A DNA stretch of 64,000 nt from Tetranychus cinnabarinus (GCA_022266195.1 WHVY01000003.1:11470001-11534000); one strand, 5' to 3'. Shown: positions 48,114 to 60,428, numbered from the stretch's first letter. Notes: generated by a model not told the origin, from the letters alone. Numbers and translations: made by a program.

Positions 48114-48508
48114 TATGAACATGCAATCAAACAGTGCATATCGATAAATGAACAGATTACTCTTCTATGCTGACGGTACCTAGCTTTTTTGAGCATAATC
48201 ATAGTAAATTGGTCGAATAAATTTGGATAACTAGAATTTTTTCAAAAAGATTCAAAAACTATTTGACAATTTATTCACCTTTCACGATATTCTGTAACCT
48301 CTATGGAAGTTAAAGTTTATCTACTGGTCTGCAACCTTATCTAAAGTTCAAATTCTTTGACCACAAAGAAAACTCTTTAGACAATAGATATTATTCACTA
48401 GAAAAACAAACCATGTGATAAAGTGATTGGAGAAAGCAGATTTATCTCAAGATCTTCAGATGGGCTTTTGAGGGTTAAAATAACAAATACATTAAAAGTA
48501 AGTGGTTT
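48114..48508. other. Spacer between solo exon and copy N
   Basis: Intron-5-like and 3' flanking sequence shared with the 54.74-55.12 kb region. No gene. Confidence 0.55.
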
Positions 48509-50332
48509 TCAATCATCAATAGGAATCAAGAAACATGGAAGGTCTCGAAATTTTTTAAGAAAACAATGTTTCATGAAATCAAAACCTCGACTGATTCTTT
48601 CTTTTTTAGAGGACAACTGAGGCCAATCTGACTCGATTTCTTGGTAATTGCTCCTGAAGTAAAACTTGATTGATCGTCCATATCGTTTACAATAATCTCG
48701 GACATACTTAGCAGCTCTTTGAGTGACCCAACGACATCCACGAGCATCAAGTAGCACTAAATTGGGTAACATGTGAACCAATTCCTCGATATGTTCATCT
48801 GTTATGGTAGATTGTCTCCACAACGCAAGATGTTTGAGATTCGGATATTTCATAAGTAATCTGTTCAAATCATCCCATTCGATTGACATAATACGTTGCT
48901 GAAAATGTAAAAACAATTAGTTTAAATAAATATTTTTTGAACAGATCGTCCTTGCTAATTTGTAACCTAACTTTTTCAATTTCAATTTGAATAAACTTGG
49001 ACTAAAAAATATTTTTCAAAAAAGCAATTACATTGCAAATCGAGTTAATACTTACAGTAGTTAAAACTAAATCTTGCAAACTTTCGTGCTTTAATGTTCC
49101 ATCAAAAGAGAAGCGATTAGTTTCCACGGTAATATGTGCACTTTGTAAATTTGGACATGAATCAATGAACTGGAAATCATAACAAACTGGGTTTCGAAAT
49201 ATACTCCTGAGGCGAAATTCAGCTATTTTAAGCTTTTCCAATACTGGACCATCGTAGCAGTGAGATTCAACATTTTCCATATTTAATCTTTCAAGATTTG
49301 GGAAACAATGCGCGTCTTTTTCGAATAGATCTAACCTTGCCACTTCGAACAATTGTTTTATCCTGGAACCATGTTGAATGCTTGGCTCAAATAAATTGAA
49401 GGATACCATTTTGAGTTGAAAACGATATTTTTCTATTGGTCCATAAAATGTGTCGAATGATCCTTGCCAAGATTCTCGATTTCTGCCCAATCCAAAATTA
49501 TCTTTGCGTTTTTCTTTCTCCTCGAGTTTGTAAGAAATCTAAAATAATAATATAGTAAAGAAAATGCTTTATATTTTTCAAGTTGACAAGATGAATAACA
49601 AAATGAATATAAACTCAAAATTAAGTAATCATATCAACCAACCATTAAATCTGGAAATAATGTGCTTAAATGAGTTCCGTCAACATTTTTTAATGCTCGA
49701 TAGTAATGGCAATCATGCCCCGGGTAAAGTTCTGAAAATACATGTATAAATTGATCACAATATTAAGTATGAAGAGTGTATCAAAATAAATTTGGAACTT
49801 ACCCATCAAATATTTAACTTTCTTGGTTCGCTCAGCAATTAAATGACTCCATTTGATACACACTGCAATAAAAAAGTTATTGGATTACTAAAATTTCAGT
49901 TGATTTACTTAAATATAATTCGATTGGCTTCATAATTCTAACAATCTACAAAACATTTTTAAAAATATTAAAAAACTACGCTTCAGCAGTCAGATAATGG
50001 ATTGATGTAATGATCATAAGATACCAAAAGATGCTTCTATTCAGATGAAACTTTCATATTTTATAATAATACTTGACAAGGTCAGAAGTTAGTTGACTTA
50101 TATAAGAGTGTATTTGGTCAATACAGCTAGAACATCAAATATTTGACCAGATTCATTTAGCAAATCGGGATTATCGCTGAAGGTATGACAAATATCAATG
50201 TATTATATGATTTTTATGATACAAAAAACATGATTGGTACTTACCTTTATAGCAGTTTGCTAAATCAATGAAATTATTCAAATAATCAAAAATGGCGAGT
50301 AAACAATCATCTGGAAGTTCATTAATCAACAT
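48509..50332 (-). CDS. F-box/LRR-like protein, copy N
   Basis: Exons 50245-50332, 49803-49862, 49643-49731, 49056-49538 and 48509-48898 give 369 residues, in the five-exon form. The LRR exon begins ISYKLEEKEKRKDNFGLGRN, so the usual alanine-rich start is replaced by a charged stretch shared with P. The donor after exon 3 is GTTGGT rather than GTAAG or GTGAG. The C-terminus ends in an Asp-Asp (LPCFLIPIDD) instead of Asp-Tyr. F-box: LPDDCLLAIFDYLNNFIDLANC. Confidence 0.86.
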
Positions 50333-50891
50333 TGTAAATGTACTTAAGGCGAAACTACAGTGTTTCCTTGAATCTGGTGATTTTGTTTTATAACACAGAA
50401 GTATAGAAAGATCGGAACGTTTTCGGTGCAAGGGGTGAAGCCTTATCTGCCTGGAAGAGTAACACTGAATAAAACCAAACCAAACAGTGTCTCTGCGCGT
50501 AGAAGGGGAAAAAGCCCCTCACTCAAAGAGTATAGCTATAACTCTTTGCCCTCACACCAGAAACTTTGTAGTATCCGATCAATCTGCAGTTGTTAGGCAA
50601 TCTTCACACTCGCCATCTATGGGATTATCTAATTTTTCAGGACCTGGAGAGAAGGTGAATTAAACTAATTATCTTAATCTATTACTGACATTTATTTGAA
50701 TTACAGGTAGAAACAATATTAACTGATACATTCTGATGATCAACTGAAATATGTTAAACTTATCTCGGCATCTCTCTGGACTAGACAATAAATGCTATTC
50801 AAATCATGAAAAAAAGTGATTCAAAAATAGAGATTGTATACAAACTCTTGGAATGGGTTTTCGAAGCCAAAGAGCAACAAATATCTTGGTT
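50333..50891. other. Upstream region of copy N
   Basis: Contains, near 50655-50740, a forward-oriented copy of the family upstream block (AATTATCTTAATC, then TACTGACAT and GAATTACAGGTAGAAAC), as if a + strand partner had once started here. No such gene remains. Confidence 0.5.
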
Positions 50892-52493
50892 TCAATAATC
50901 TTCAGGAATCAAGAAATATGGAAGGTGATGAAAATCTTTGCGAAAACAACGTTTCATGAAATCAAAGCCTCGACTAATTTTTTCTCGTTTAGTGGACAAC
51001 TGAGGCCAATCAGTTCCTATTTCATGGTAATTTCCTTCGAAGTAAAACTTGATTAATCTTCCATATCGTTTACAATAATCTTCAATATAATCAGCAGCCC
51101 TTTGAGTGACTGCTGGACAATCATAAATATCAAATAGCACTAAATTCGGTAAAATTTGAACCAATTGCTCGATATGTTCATCTTTTATGTAGCGCACGTT
51201 CCTCAACGAAAGATGTTTGAGATTCGGATATTTCATAAACAATCGTGTTAAATCATTCCAGTCAAGACAGGAAGGACCACCCTGGTGATATAAAATCAAT
51301 TAGTTTACATTGTTTTAATAAATGACCCTTCCATGTTGAATTAACATAACCTAATTCATTTTAAGCTGAAATAGATTGAATCATTTGTATTCCGAAAATA
51401 TGCTCCAAGAAAAATCAATGACATTTCAGATGATTTGATACTTACATAAGACATAACTAAATCTTGCAAACATTCATGTTTCAATGTTTCATCAACAAAA
51501 AAGCGATTAGTAGGCGTGAAAATATGTGCACTTTGTAAATTTGGGCATGAATCCATTAACTGGAAAGCATAACAAACGCCATGAGGGTATAATAAGCACA
51601 GTTCAAGTATTTTAAGCTTTTCCAATACTGGACCAGCGTAGTAACCACCTGGATATGGACGATAGATTTTCATAAGGAAACATTTCTCATGAAAATATTT
51701 ATACATGTATAATCACCCTTAACATAAATATGAAGTCTTTCAAGATTCGGAAAATAATGAGCATCTCTTTTGAAATGTTGATAATAATTGAAAGTGTGCA
51801 ATTGTTTTAAGCTGCAATGATTTCGTAGAATGCTTGGCTCAATGCGACCGGATGATAGCATTTCGAGTTTATCACAATATTTTTCTATTGGTTCTTTAGA
51901 TGAATTGATTATCCCTTTCAAAGATCCATGATTTCTGACAAATGAAACGATACCTTCAATCTTTGAGTTGCTTTTACAATGAAGTATATTGGAAACATCA
52001 GCAATCTAAGTGTATAAGATAAATAAAAAAATTAATATTCAGGAAAATCCGAAAAGGTATTTGATTAATAATATAAACTTACTATTAAATTTGGAAATAA
52101 TTTGCTAAGACAGGTTACATCAATAAAGTCTTTTTTTTTGATAATAAACGCAATCAGATGAATACTCAGGATAGACTGAAAAAATATGTTTCTGTGATTA
52201 AGCAATTGATCGCAATGAGAATAAACATTTTGAATCTTACCAATCAAACATTTAACTTTTTTGGTACGCTCAACAATTAAATGACTCCATTTGCCGCACG
52301 CTGAAATGAAAGTTTTATTAATTGACTAAAATTTAGTGTTGATTTGCTCAATCGTTATTCAATTCCTACACAGCCAACACAACAAAACTTAATCCGTGAA
52401 AATATTCAAACACTGCGCCTCAACAGTGTTGTTATGATTACAGGATGACAAAAAATGTTACATTCAGATAAAACTTTAGGATAATACTCAGAG

Positions 52494-52760
52494 TAGATAC
52501 CGAAGCTAAACTGGTCTGGCTAAAAACTGTAAAAATTGGCTCACAACTGGCTGAAAGCTAAGCTAGCTTGCTAACATTCAAATATAATGATTTATGCGCA
52601 AACGACAAGTCAAATCCTGTTTTGTTTCGCACAAAAACGATTTAAATTAAAGATCAAACTCTGGTTAAGCAGCTAAATTAGCTGAGCTAATTTTATGGCT
52701 GACTTTAAGCTACTCATGTGCGTATCTAGCTAGCTTGATTTTCACTGGCTTCGGTAACTA
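52494..52760. mobile_element. Short inverted-repeat element in intron 1 of copy O
   Basis: Ends share 12 of 13 bases (TAGATACCGAAGC and, reversed, TAGTTACCGAAGC). The inside is unusually rich in AGCT, GCTAGC and TTAGCTGA. It interrupts sequence that is continuous upstream of other copies. No coding frame; class unknown. Confidence 0.55.
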
Positions 52761-52885
52761 AAAGTCAGACTTTGACTAATGCAAGCCTTTCTCCGGTCAC
52801 TTCAGCTAGTACAGCAAATCCTCGACTAGGTTGCCTTGAAAAATTGTTATTATCGCTTAAGGTATGGAAAATTTGAATGAAAATA

Positions 52886-53091
52886 AAGTAAAACCTCGCA
52901 AAAGTTGTACTCGCAAGGTAGTGTGCGATCTCGCCGTCTTGAACGATATTTTTCATTCAACTCTTTTAAATTATTAAGATAATTGATTACAGTGAACTTA
53001 AGGGAGAGATCACTGTAGTAAAAGCGAGAAAAATCTTAAATCCCAAAGATGGCGTTACTAAATTTCATACAACTTTTGGGAGGTTTAACTG
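52886..53091. mobile_element. MITE with CAGTTAAACCTC-type ends, intron 1 of copy O
   Basis: Left end AAGTAAAACCTCGCAAAAG and reversed right end CAGTTAAACCTCCCAAAAG. TA on both sides (52884-52885, 53092-53093). 206 bp. Resembles pogo/Tc1-mariner termini; related pieces at 41996, about 45619 and 47232. Confidence 0.72.
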
Positions 53092-53251
53092 TATATGATT
53101 TTCATGATACAAAAAAAATGATTGATAATTACCTTTATAGCAGTTTATTAAATCATCTAACAAGTAACATCTTGTAAGTAACATCTTGTAAGTCATTCAA
53201 ATAATCAAAAACGGCCATCAAACAATCATCTGGAAGTTCATTGATCAACAT

Positions 53252-54369
53252 TGTAATATGCGATGAAAGCAAAAACTAGTTTTGCATTGTTAATTGTGCT
53301 TGTAGACTTTATTGTGTACATATGTAACTAGAGATGTACGATTACATCGATTGAAATTTTAATCGACTGGCTTAAGTAAAAGAATTATCGATCAGACAAA
53401 AAGTTAATCGATTGGTAAACATACAAAATCTATCTTGTGAAGTTTTTGTTTTTCACTCTGAATTTTCGGGGAATTCTCAACGAATTCTCGTTATTTTTGA
53501 TGGTTTCTTGTTTTTTGTTAACCAATCGATTAATCGATGGTCTAATGAAATTATTAGATTATAATCCATTATCTCATTATTAACAATCGAATAAGGTTTT
53601 ACAGTCGTAAAGAATGGATAAATATTAATTTACTTTGATCAAGTCATGGTGCAAGATTGCTCGACATCCTGAGATTGAATTTTGCAATTTATTCGCATTC
53701 GATTTTAGACAATATTGTGGCAATTTGTTCACATTTCCCGATATTCTGAAACCTCTGTAATTCAAAAGTTATTTATTTCTTTGATTCTTCGACCTCAACA
53801 GTCTCTCTTTAAGACAATAAACGACATTCACTAAAAACAAATCATGAAATAAAGTGATAAAAGAATAGAGATTGAATGGAAATACAATGTAAACTTATGG
53901 CAAAACTAAGGTTTTCATTCAATCGCGTGATTGTGGACTCTATTTTGTAAAAAAACGGGAAATTTGATTGTGAATCACTAAAATGTATAATTTAAAAATT
54001 CATATAGATGTCAGCAGTTTATCGAGATAATTTCTAGGTTTCATTTCATCTTCACTTCATTTCATCAGAAGTTGCGATTCTGTGACCTCAACGGCATCTC
54101 TTTAGATAATACGTTACATTTTGTTCACTAAAAACAAATATTAGCATAAAAGGATAAAAAAAATAGAGATTGAATACAAACTCTCCGAATGGGCTCCGAG
54201 ATAAAGATTAACAAATATACTAAAATTCATTTACAAAAACATCTCTTTGTATAAACAATAGATTTAACTCCCTAAAAAATAGAACGCAAAATAAAGTGAT
54301 TAAAGTTGAAAACTAATCTCAAGTTTTCGATTGTGCTTCAAGTTAAAATAACAAATAAGTATGTGGCTT
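53252..54369. other. Spacer 5' of copy O
   Basis: Contains an inverted repeat of ATCGATT-rich sequence (53403-53534). Near 53.88-54.03 kb there is a stretch matching the immediate 5' flank and upstream block of an F-box gene whose first exon is gone. Confidence 0.5.
53403..53534. repeat. Inverted repeat, ATCGATT-rich
   Basis: GTTAATCGATTGGTAAAC and GTTAACCAATCGATTAAT face each other about 96 nt apart. More ATCGAT motifs lie just outside on the left. Possible edge of a mobile element; ends not fixed. Confidence 0.5.
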
Positions 54370-54735
54370 TCAATAATCAATAGGAATCAAGAAATGTGGA
54401 AGTCAAAATAATCTTTGCGAAAGCAATGTTTCATGAAATCAAAGCCTTGGCTGATTTTTTAGTGGATAAATGAGGCCAATCTGATTCCATTTCATGCAGA
54501 TTCCCATTGAAGTAAAACTTGATTAATCTTCCATATCGTCTACAATTAACCATAATCAGCAGCACTTTGCGTCACTTCAGTACATTCACGAACATCAAAT
54601 AGAATCAAATTGGGTAAAATGTAAACCAATTGCTCGATATGTTCATCTTTTATGCCACGTAGTTTTCGCAACGCATGATGTATGAGATTCGAATATTTTA
54701 TTGAGCAATCTTTTTAAATTGTTTCAGTAGACTGT
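54370..54735 (-). pseudogene. Solo last-exon relic
   Basis: A nearly full-length last exon with a 7-nt deletion after the WPxLSTKK segment, a small deletion before the YCRRYGR motif and a frameshift near the LRR start. About 390 bp downstream of copy P. Confidence 0.8.
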
Positions 54736-55122
54736 GCCAAAAATAAATGAACATAAAATCAATCAATATATTGATAAAGAACAGATTAACCTTCTTTGCT
54801 GACTAGACTTTGTTGAGCATAATCATAAATTGGTGGAATTTTGGATAACGATAATATTTTCAAAAACGATTAGACAATTTATTCACCTTTAGCGATATTC
54901 TGGAACCTCTGTGGAAGTTGAAGTTTATCTACTGGTCTTTAACCTTATCCAAAGTTCAAATTCTTTGGCCACAAAGAAAACTCTTTAGAAAATAGATATT
55001 ACTCACTAAAAAACAAACCATGTAATGAAGTGATTGGAGAAAGCAGATTTACATTTGTATCTCAAGATCTTCAAATGGGTTTCAGAGGTCAAAATAACAA
55101 ATACATTAAAAGTAAGTGTTTT
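54736..55122. other. Spacer between solo exon and copy P
   Basis: Shared with 48.11-48.51 kb (intron-5 remnant and 3' flank). No gene. Confidence 0.55.
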
Positions 55123-56840
55123 TTAATCATCAATAGGAATCATGAAACATGGAAGGTCTCTAAATTTTTTAAGAAAACAATGTTTCAAGAAATCAAAACC
55201 TCGGCTAAAGTATTCTAGATTAGTGGATAACTGAGGCCAATCTGATTCAATTTCATGGTAATTGCCTCTGAAGTAAAACTTGATTGATCGTTCATATAGC
55301 TCACAATAAACTCGAATATACTTAGCAGCTCTTTGAGTGACCCAACGACATCCACGAACATCAAGTAGCACTAAATTGGGTAACATGTGAACCAATTGCT
55401 CGATATGTTCATCTTTTATGCCAAATTGTCTCCACAACGCAAGATGTTTGAGATTCGGATATTTCATAAGCAATCGCTCTAAATCATTCCAGTCGATTGA
55501 CGTAGATTTCTGAAAATGAAAAATCAAGTTCATATAAATGAATTTTGAACAGATCATCCTTCCATGTTGCCGTAACGAGTTAATACTTACCCCAGTTAAA
55601 ACCAAATCTTGCAAACTTTTGTGTTTTAATGTTCCATCAAAAAAGAAGCGATTAGTATTCGCGACAATAAATGCACTTTGTAAATTTGGACATGAATCAA
55701 TGAGCTGGAAATCATAACAAACTTCTGACCGCATTATAGTAAAGAAGGCAAGTTCAGCTATTTTAAGCTTTTCCAATACTGGACCTTCGTACAGAGAGCT
55801 ATTGAGGCTATAGTAATAGTCATAAACATTTAGTCTTTCAAGATTTAGGAACAAGTGTGCGTCTTTTTTGAATTGATCTAAACTTTGGACTCGGAACAAT
55901 TGTTTTACACTGGAACCCTCATGTTGAATTTTTGGCTCAATTAAATCAAAAGATACCATTTTGAGTTGAAAACGATATTTTTCTATTGGTCCTTGCAAAG
56001 ATTCTTGATTTTTGACCAATGCACAATTATGTTTTCGTTTTTCCTCTTCCTCGAGTTTATAAGAAATCTAATATAATAATAAAGAAAGAAATTATTTTTT
56101 TAGCAATTAAGTTGATAAGATGAATAACGAAAAGAAATTGAATCAATCATATCAACCAACTATTAAATTTGGAAATTCTGTGTTTAAATAAGTTCCATCG
56201 ATCTGTTTAATACCTCGATAATAGACACAATCATCACGCTCCGGGTAAAGTTCTGAAAATATAAATTGATCAAAATGAGAATAAGTACTAACAATTTAAC
56301 ATTTGAATCTTACCGATCAAATATTTAACTTTTTTGTTTCGCTGAGCAATTAAATGACTCCATTTGATACACACTGCAATAAAAATGTTATCGAATTACT
56401 AAAATTACAGTTGATTGGTTAAATTATTATTTGATTGCCTTCATAATTCATTCACCGTAATTCAATACTTTGCAAAATATTTAAATACTACGCTTCAAAA
56501 GTCAGATAATGCATTGATGTAATGGTCATAAGATACCAAAGGATGCTTCCATTCAGATGAAACTTTCATATTTTTATAATATAATACTTGACAAGGTCAG
56601 AAGTTAGTTGACTCATATAAGAGTTTCTTTGGCCAATACGGCTAGAACATCAAATATTTGACTAGATTCATTTAGCAAATTGTGATGTTCGCTGAAGGTA
56701 AGGAAATTTTCAATGAATTATGATTTTTATGGTACAAAAAATTGGTAATTACCTTTAAAGCAGCTTATTAAATCATATATGTTATTGATATGATCAAAAA
56801 TGGCGAGCAAACAATCATCTGGAAGTTCACTAATCAACAT
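55123..56840 (-). CDS. F-box/LRR-like protein, copy P (sister of N)
   Basis: Exons 56753-56840, 56314-56373, 56161-56252, 55591-56067 and 55123-55509 give 367 residues. It shares with N the ISYKLEEEEKRK exon start, the GTTGGT donor after exon 3 and the Asp-Asp C-terminus. Its last intron has shrunk to 81 nt, a multiple of three with no stop, so spliced and retained forms are both open. F-box: MLISELPDDCLLAIFDHI. Confidence 0.87.
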
Positions 56841-57285
56841 TGTAAAATAAACTTATGGCGAAACTACAGTTTTGCGTGAATCGTGAGATTTTGTTTTATA
56901 ACACAGAAGTAGTATACATGTATGTAGAGTGAAGAAAAAGCCTCCACACTAGAAACTTTCCGATCACTCTGTAGCAAAGATTAAGGTACATTAATATTTG
57001 CTCTGTAGTCGTCTTAGACAATCTTCACTCTCGCCATCTATGGGATCATCTAATTTTTCAGACCTGGAGAGAAAGTGAATTCAACTAATTATCTTGATCT
57101 ACTACTGACATCTATGTGAATTACAGGTAGAAACAATATTAACTGATACATTCTGATGATCAACTGAAATATGTTAAACAATTTATCTCGGCATCTCTCT
57201 AGAGTCTAGACTAGACAATAAATGCTATTCACTAAAAAACAAATCACGAAAAAAAGTGATTCAAAAATAGACCAAAGGAAGAAAA
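56841..57285. other. Upstream region of copy P
   Basis: A second forward-oriented upstream block lies near 57070-57170, as after copy N. FMO fragment 4 follows. No gene. Confidence 0.5.
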
Positions 57286-57410
57286 ATTTTGCCAACATCA
57301 CACTGTCAATGATACTTTGGCTAATCGTGCAATATCTGGTACTGTTGTGCTTAAAAATAATATAAAAGAGTTTACAGAAACGAGTTATGTTCGAAGAGAC
57401 TGAAGACTGA
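57286..57410 (+). pseudogene. FMO fragment 4
   Basis: Part of FMO exon 4, from the CQHPTVNDTLANRVISGT region to the FEETED segment, with small frame-breaking changes. It abuts exon 3 of pseudogene Q directly. Confidence 0.83.
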
Positions 57411-58002
57411 AGAACTATTAAATTTGGAAATAATGGGCTCGGATAGGTGCCATCAATAAAATCTCCTGATTTCTAATGAATAAAATCCAATTAATAATCA
57501 GTTTTACCTAATAATAATTTCTGCAATTAATAAACTGATGACAATGAGAATTAAAATGAAAACTTGAATCTTACCAACTAAATATCTAACTTTTTTTGTT
57601 CGCTCAGCAATTAAATAGCTCCATTTGATACACACTGAAATGAAATTTTCATTGAATTACTAAAATTAAGTGCTAATGTGATCAAGCATTAATCAACTGC
57701 CTCCAGAATTAACGCAACATGGTTTAACATCTGTTAAAATATTCAAATACTGCGCGTCAACAATCAGATGATTGAGTTTTGTTATGATCACAGGATAACA
57801 AAATGTTTCATTCAGATAAAACTTTTATGAAAATACTCAGATTCAGAAGTTAATCGACTCATATACAAACGTATGTAAGACTTTCATGATAAAAATGTAA
57901 ATGAGTTGGTAATTACCTTATAGCAGATTTTTAATCATCCAAGTAATTCAAATAATCAAAAATGGTGAGTAAACAATCATATGGAAGTTCATTAATCAAC
58001 AT
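57411..58002 (-). pseudogene. F-box/LRR copy Q, 5' end only
   Basis: Exon 1 (57917-58002) has a deletion near its end that stops the frame after DYLNYLDD. Exon 2 (about 57577-57636) is intact. Exon 3 is decayed. Exon 4 onward is replaced by FMO fragment 4. Confidence 0.8.
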
Positions 58003-58517
58003 TGTAAAATAAAATTATAGCAAAATAGTTTTGTCTTGTTTATTGTGCTTTTAGACTCTACTAGCTAAAAAACGGAAATGTGAATCACTAAATTTGGTTG
58101 GTCATTAGAATGTATAATTTAATTTTTATTCACATAGATTTCAGCAGTACATTTATATCGAGATAATTTGTAGGATTCATCTCATTTTCACTTTATTTAA
58201 TCTGAAGCTTCTTTAGCCTCAACGGCGATTCTTTAGATTAGAGACTCATTTTATTCACTAAAAACAAATAATGAAATACAGTGATGTAAAGTGATGCCAA
58301 AAAAGGTTGAATACAAACTCTTCGAATGGGCTCCGAGATAAAGAGTAACATAGATATTAATATTCATTAACAAAGACATCTCTTAAGATAAAAAAATAGA
58401 TTTAATTCACTAAAAAACAGATCGCGAAATAAAGTGATGGAAGTTTAGAGACTAATTTCAAGCTCTTGGATCGGGCTTCGAGTTAAAATGACAAATATAT
58501 TAATGAGTATGTGGTTT
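58003..58517. other. Spacer between copies Q and R
   Basis: Upstream region of Q with the family upstream block (58132-58170, carrying a short internal insertion) and the 3' flank of R. No gene. Confidence 0.5.
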
Positions 58518-60428
58518 TCAATAATCTTTGGGAATCAAGAAACATGGAAGGTCATCAAAATCTTTAAGAAAGCAATGTTTCATGAAATCAAAGCCTTGAC
58601 TAATTTTTTCTTTTCTAGTGGATAACTGAGGCCAATCTGACACGAGTTCATCGCGATTTCCTTTGTAGTAAAACTTGATTGACCGTCCATATCTTTTACA
58701 ATAATCTTGGACATATTCAGCAGCTCTTTGAGTGACTGCAGGGCAATCATAAATATCAAATAGTACTAAATTGGGTAAAATGGGAACAAATTGTTTGATA
58801 TGTTCATCTTTTATGTAATATACGCTCCTCAACGAAAGATGTTTCAGGTTCGGATATTTGGTAAGCGCTCTTTTTAAATCATTCCAGTTGACACAGTTAG
58901 GACCTTCCTATTAATATAAAATAAATTAGTTTATATCGATAAATTTTGAATAAATGGCCATGTTGACTTAACCTGGTTGATTTTAAGCTGAAATAGATCG
59001 AATCATTTGTATTCCGAAAATATTTTCAAAAAGCATTGAAATTTCAGGTAGTTTTGATACTTACAGTATAATCTATAACTAAATCTTGCAAACTTTCGTT
59101 TTTCAATCTTTTATTAACCCAAAAGGCATTGGTATCCACGGTAATATATGCACTTTGTAAATTTGGACATGAATCCAGCAACCGGAAAGCCAAAAATGAT
59201 GATTTCAGTTCAAGGATTTTAAGCTTTTCAAGTACTGAACCTTTGCAGGGACGATCTACGGATGAAAGATTGATTTTCATAAACAAACGTTTTTGACGAA
59301 ATATTTATATAATAAATACCACCGAGGTAAATATGTAGCCTTTCAAGATTCGGGAAATGATGTGCAACTCTTTCGAAATCCCGATAATCATACCCCGTGT
59401 GCAATTGCTTTATACTGGAACCATTTTTTAGACTACCTGGCTCAATACGAAAGGAAGATAGCATTTCGAGTTTATCACAGAGTATTTCTGTATTTATATT
59501 TACATCACAGCAATTGATTATTCCTTTCAAAGATTTAAGATGTCTCTTTAAGAAGAAAAATTGTTCTAATTTTTCAAGATCTTCTGTTTCATTTTCAAGC
59601 TCTTTTCCTTTTTTTTCAAAATCTATTAATTTCTTTAAGAGTTCAATTACAATATAAATGAAATCTGAATTATATATATTTGGATTGTGCAAAATCTAAG
59701 AGAAAAAGACAAAGAAAATTGATATTAAATGAAAAATCCACAAAGGTGTTTGATTAATAATATCAACTTACTGGTAAATTTGAAAATAATGTGTTCACCA
59801 AGGTTTTATATCTATTACTCAAATCTAGTCCTTGATAATAAACAAGATCAGATGAATAGGCAGGATCCTCTGAAAATTCTGAAACTGAAAAATTGATCAC
59901 AATAAGAGTAAGAATTAATGCAAATTTAGAACTTACCCATCAAATATTTAACTTTCCTCGTTCGCTCAGCAATTAAATGGCTCCATTTGATACACACTGA
60001 AATGAAATTTTATTGACCAAATTTGATTATTCAATTGCTACATAACCAACAAAAAATTTCTTAATCTGTAAGAATATTCAAATACTGCGCCTCGACAGTC
60101 AGATGATTGAGTGATGTTATGATCACAGGATTACAACTGATTCAGATGGAACTTTTAAAATAAATTATTATTCATTTCACTACTCAGAATCAGACTTTCT
60201 CTGGTCAATTTAACTATTATAGAACATCGAATGTTGACTAGCTACTCAAAAAATTGAGCTTATCGCTGAAGGTATGGAAAATTACAATGAATTGTATGAT
60301 TTTTATAAAATGATAAAAATGTAAATGTTTTGGTAATTACCTTTATGGCAGTTTGCTAAATCATCAAAGTTATTCAAATAATAAAAAATGGCGAGCAAAC
60401 ACTCATCTGGAAGTTCATTAATCAACAT
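58518..60428 (-). CDS. F-box/LRR-like protein, copy R, with charged helix insert
   Basis: Exons 60341-60428, 59937-59996, 59772-59869, 59320-59695, 59065-59255 and 58518-58907 give 400 residues, in the six-exon form. Exon 4 begins with about 45 residues not present in most copies, rich in Lys, Glu and Leu (LLKKLIDFEKKGKELENE), suggesting a coiled coil between linker and LRRs. The last exon ends SQGFDFMKHCFLKDFDDLPCFLIP. F-box: MLINELPDECLLAIFYYLNNFDDL. Only S shares this insert. Confidence 0.87.

Larger units (their letters stand above)
50892..53251 (-). pseudogene. F-box/LRR copy O, frameshifted in exons 1 and 3
   Basis: Exon 1 (53133-53251) is 31 nt too long because a TAACATCTTGTAAG unit is repeated inside the F-box, which brings an early stop. 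Exon 3 (52083-52175) has a run of nine A where eight would keep frame. Exons 2 (52241-52300), 4 (51717-52005), 5 (51446-51648) and the last (50892-51281) are fully open and typical, including SRGFDFMKRCFRKDFHHL. Intron 1 holds two mobile elements. Recently inactivated, or still giving an LRR-only product from an internal start. Confidence 0.78.

Noticed and set aside
59293..59657. + strand frames over copy R
   Set aside because: Antisense shadows of R exon 4.
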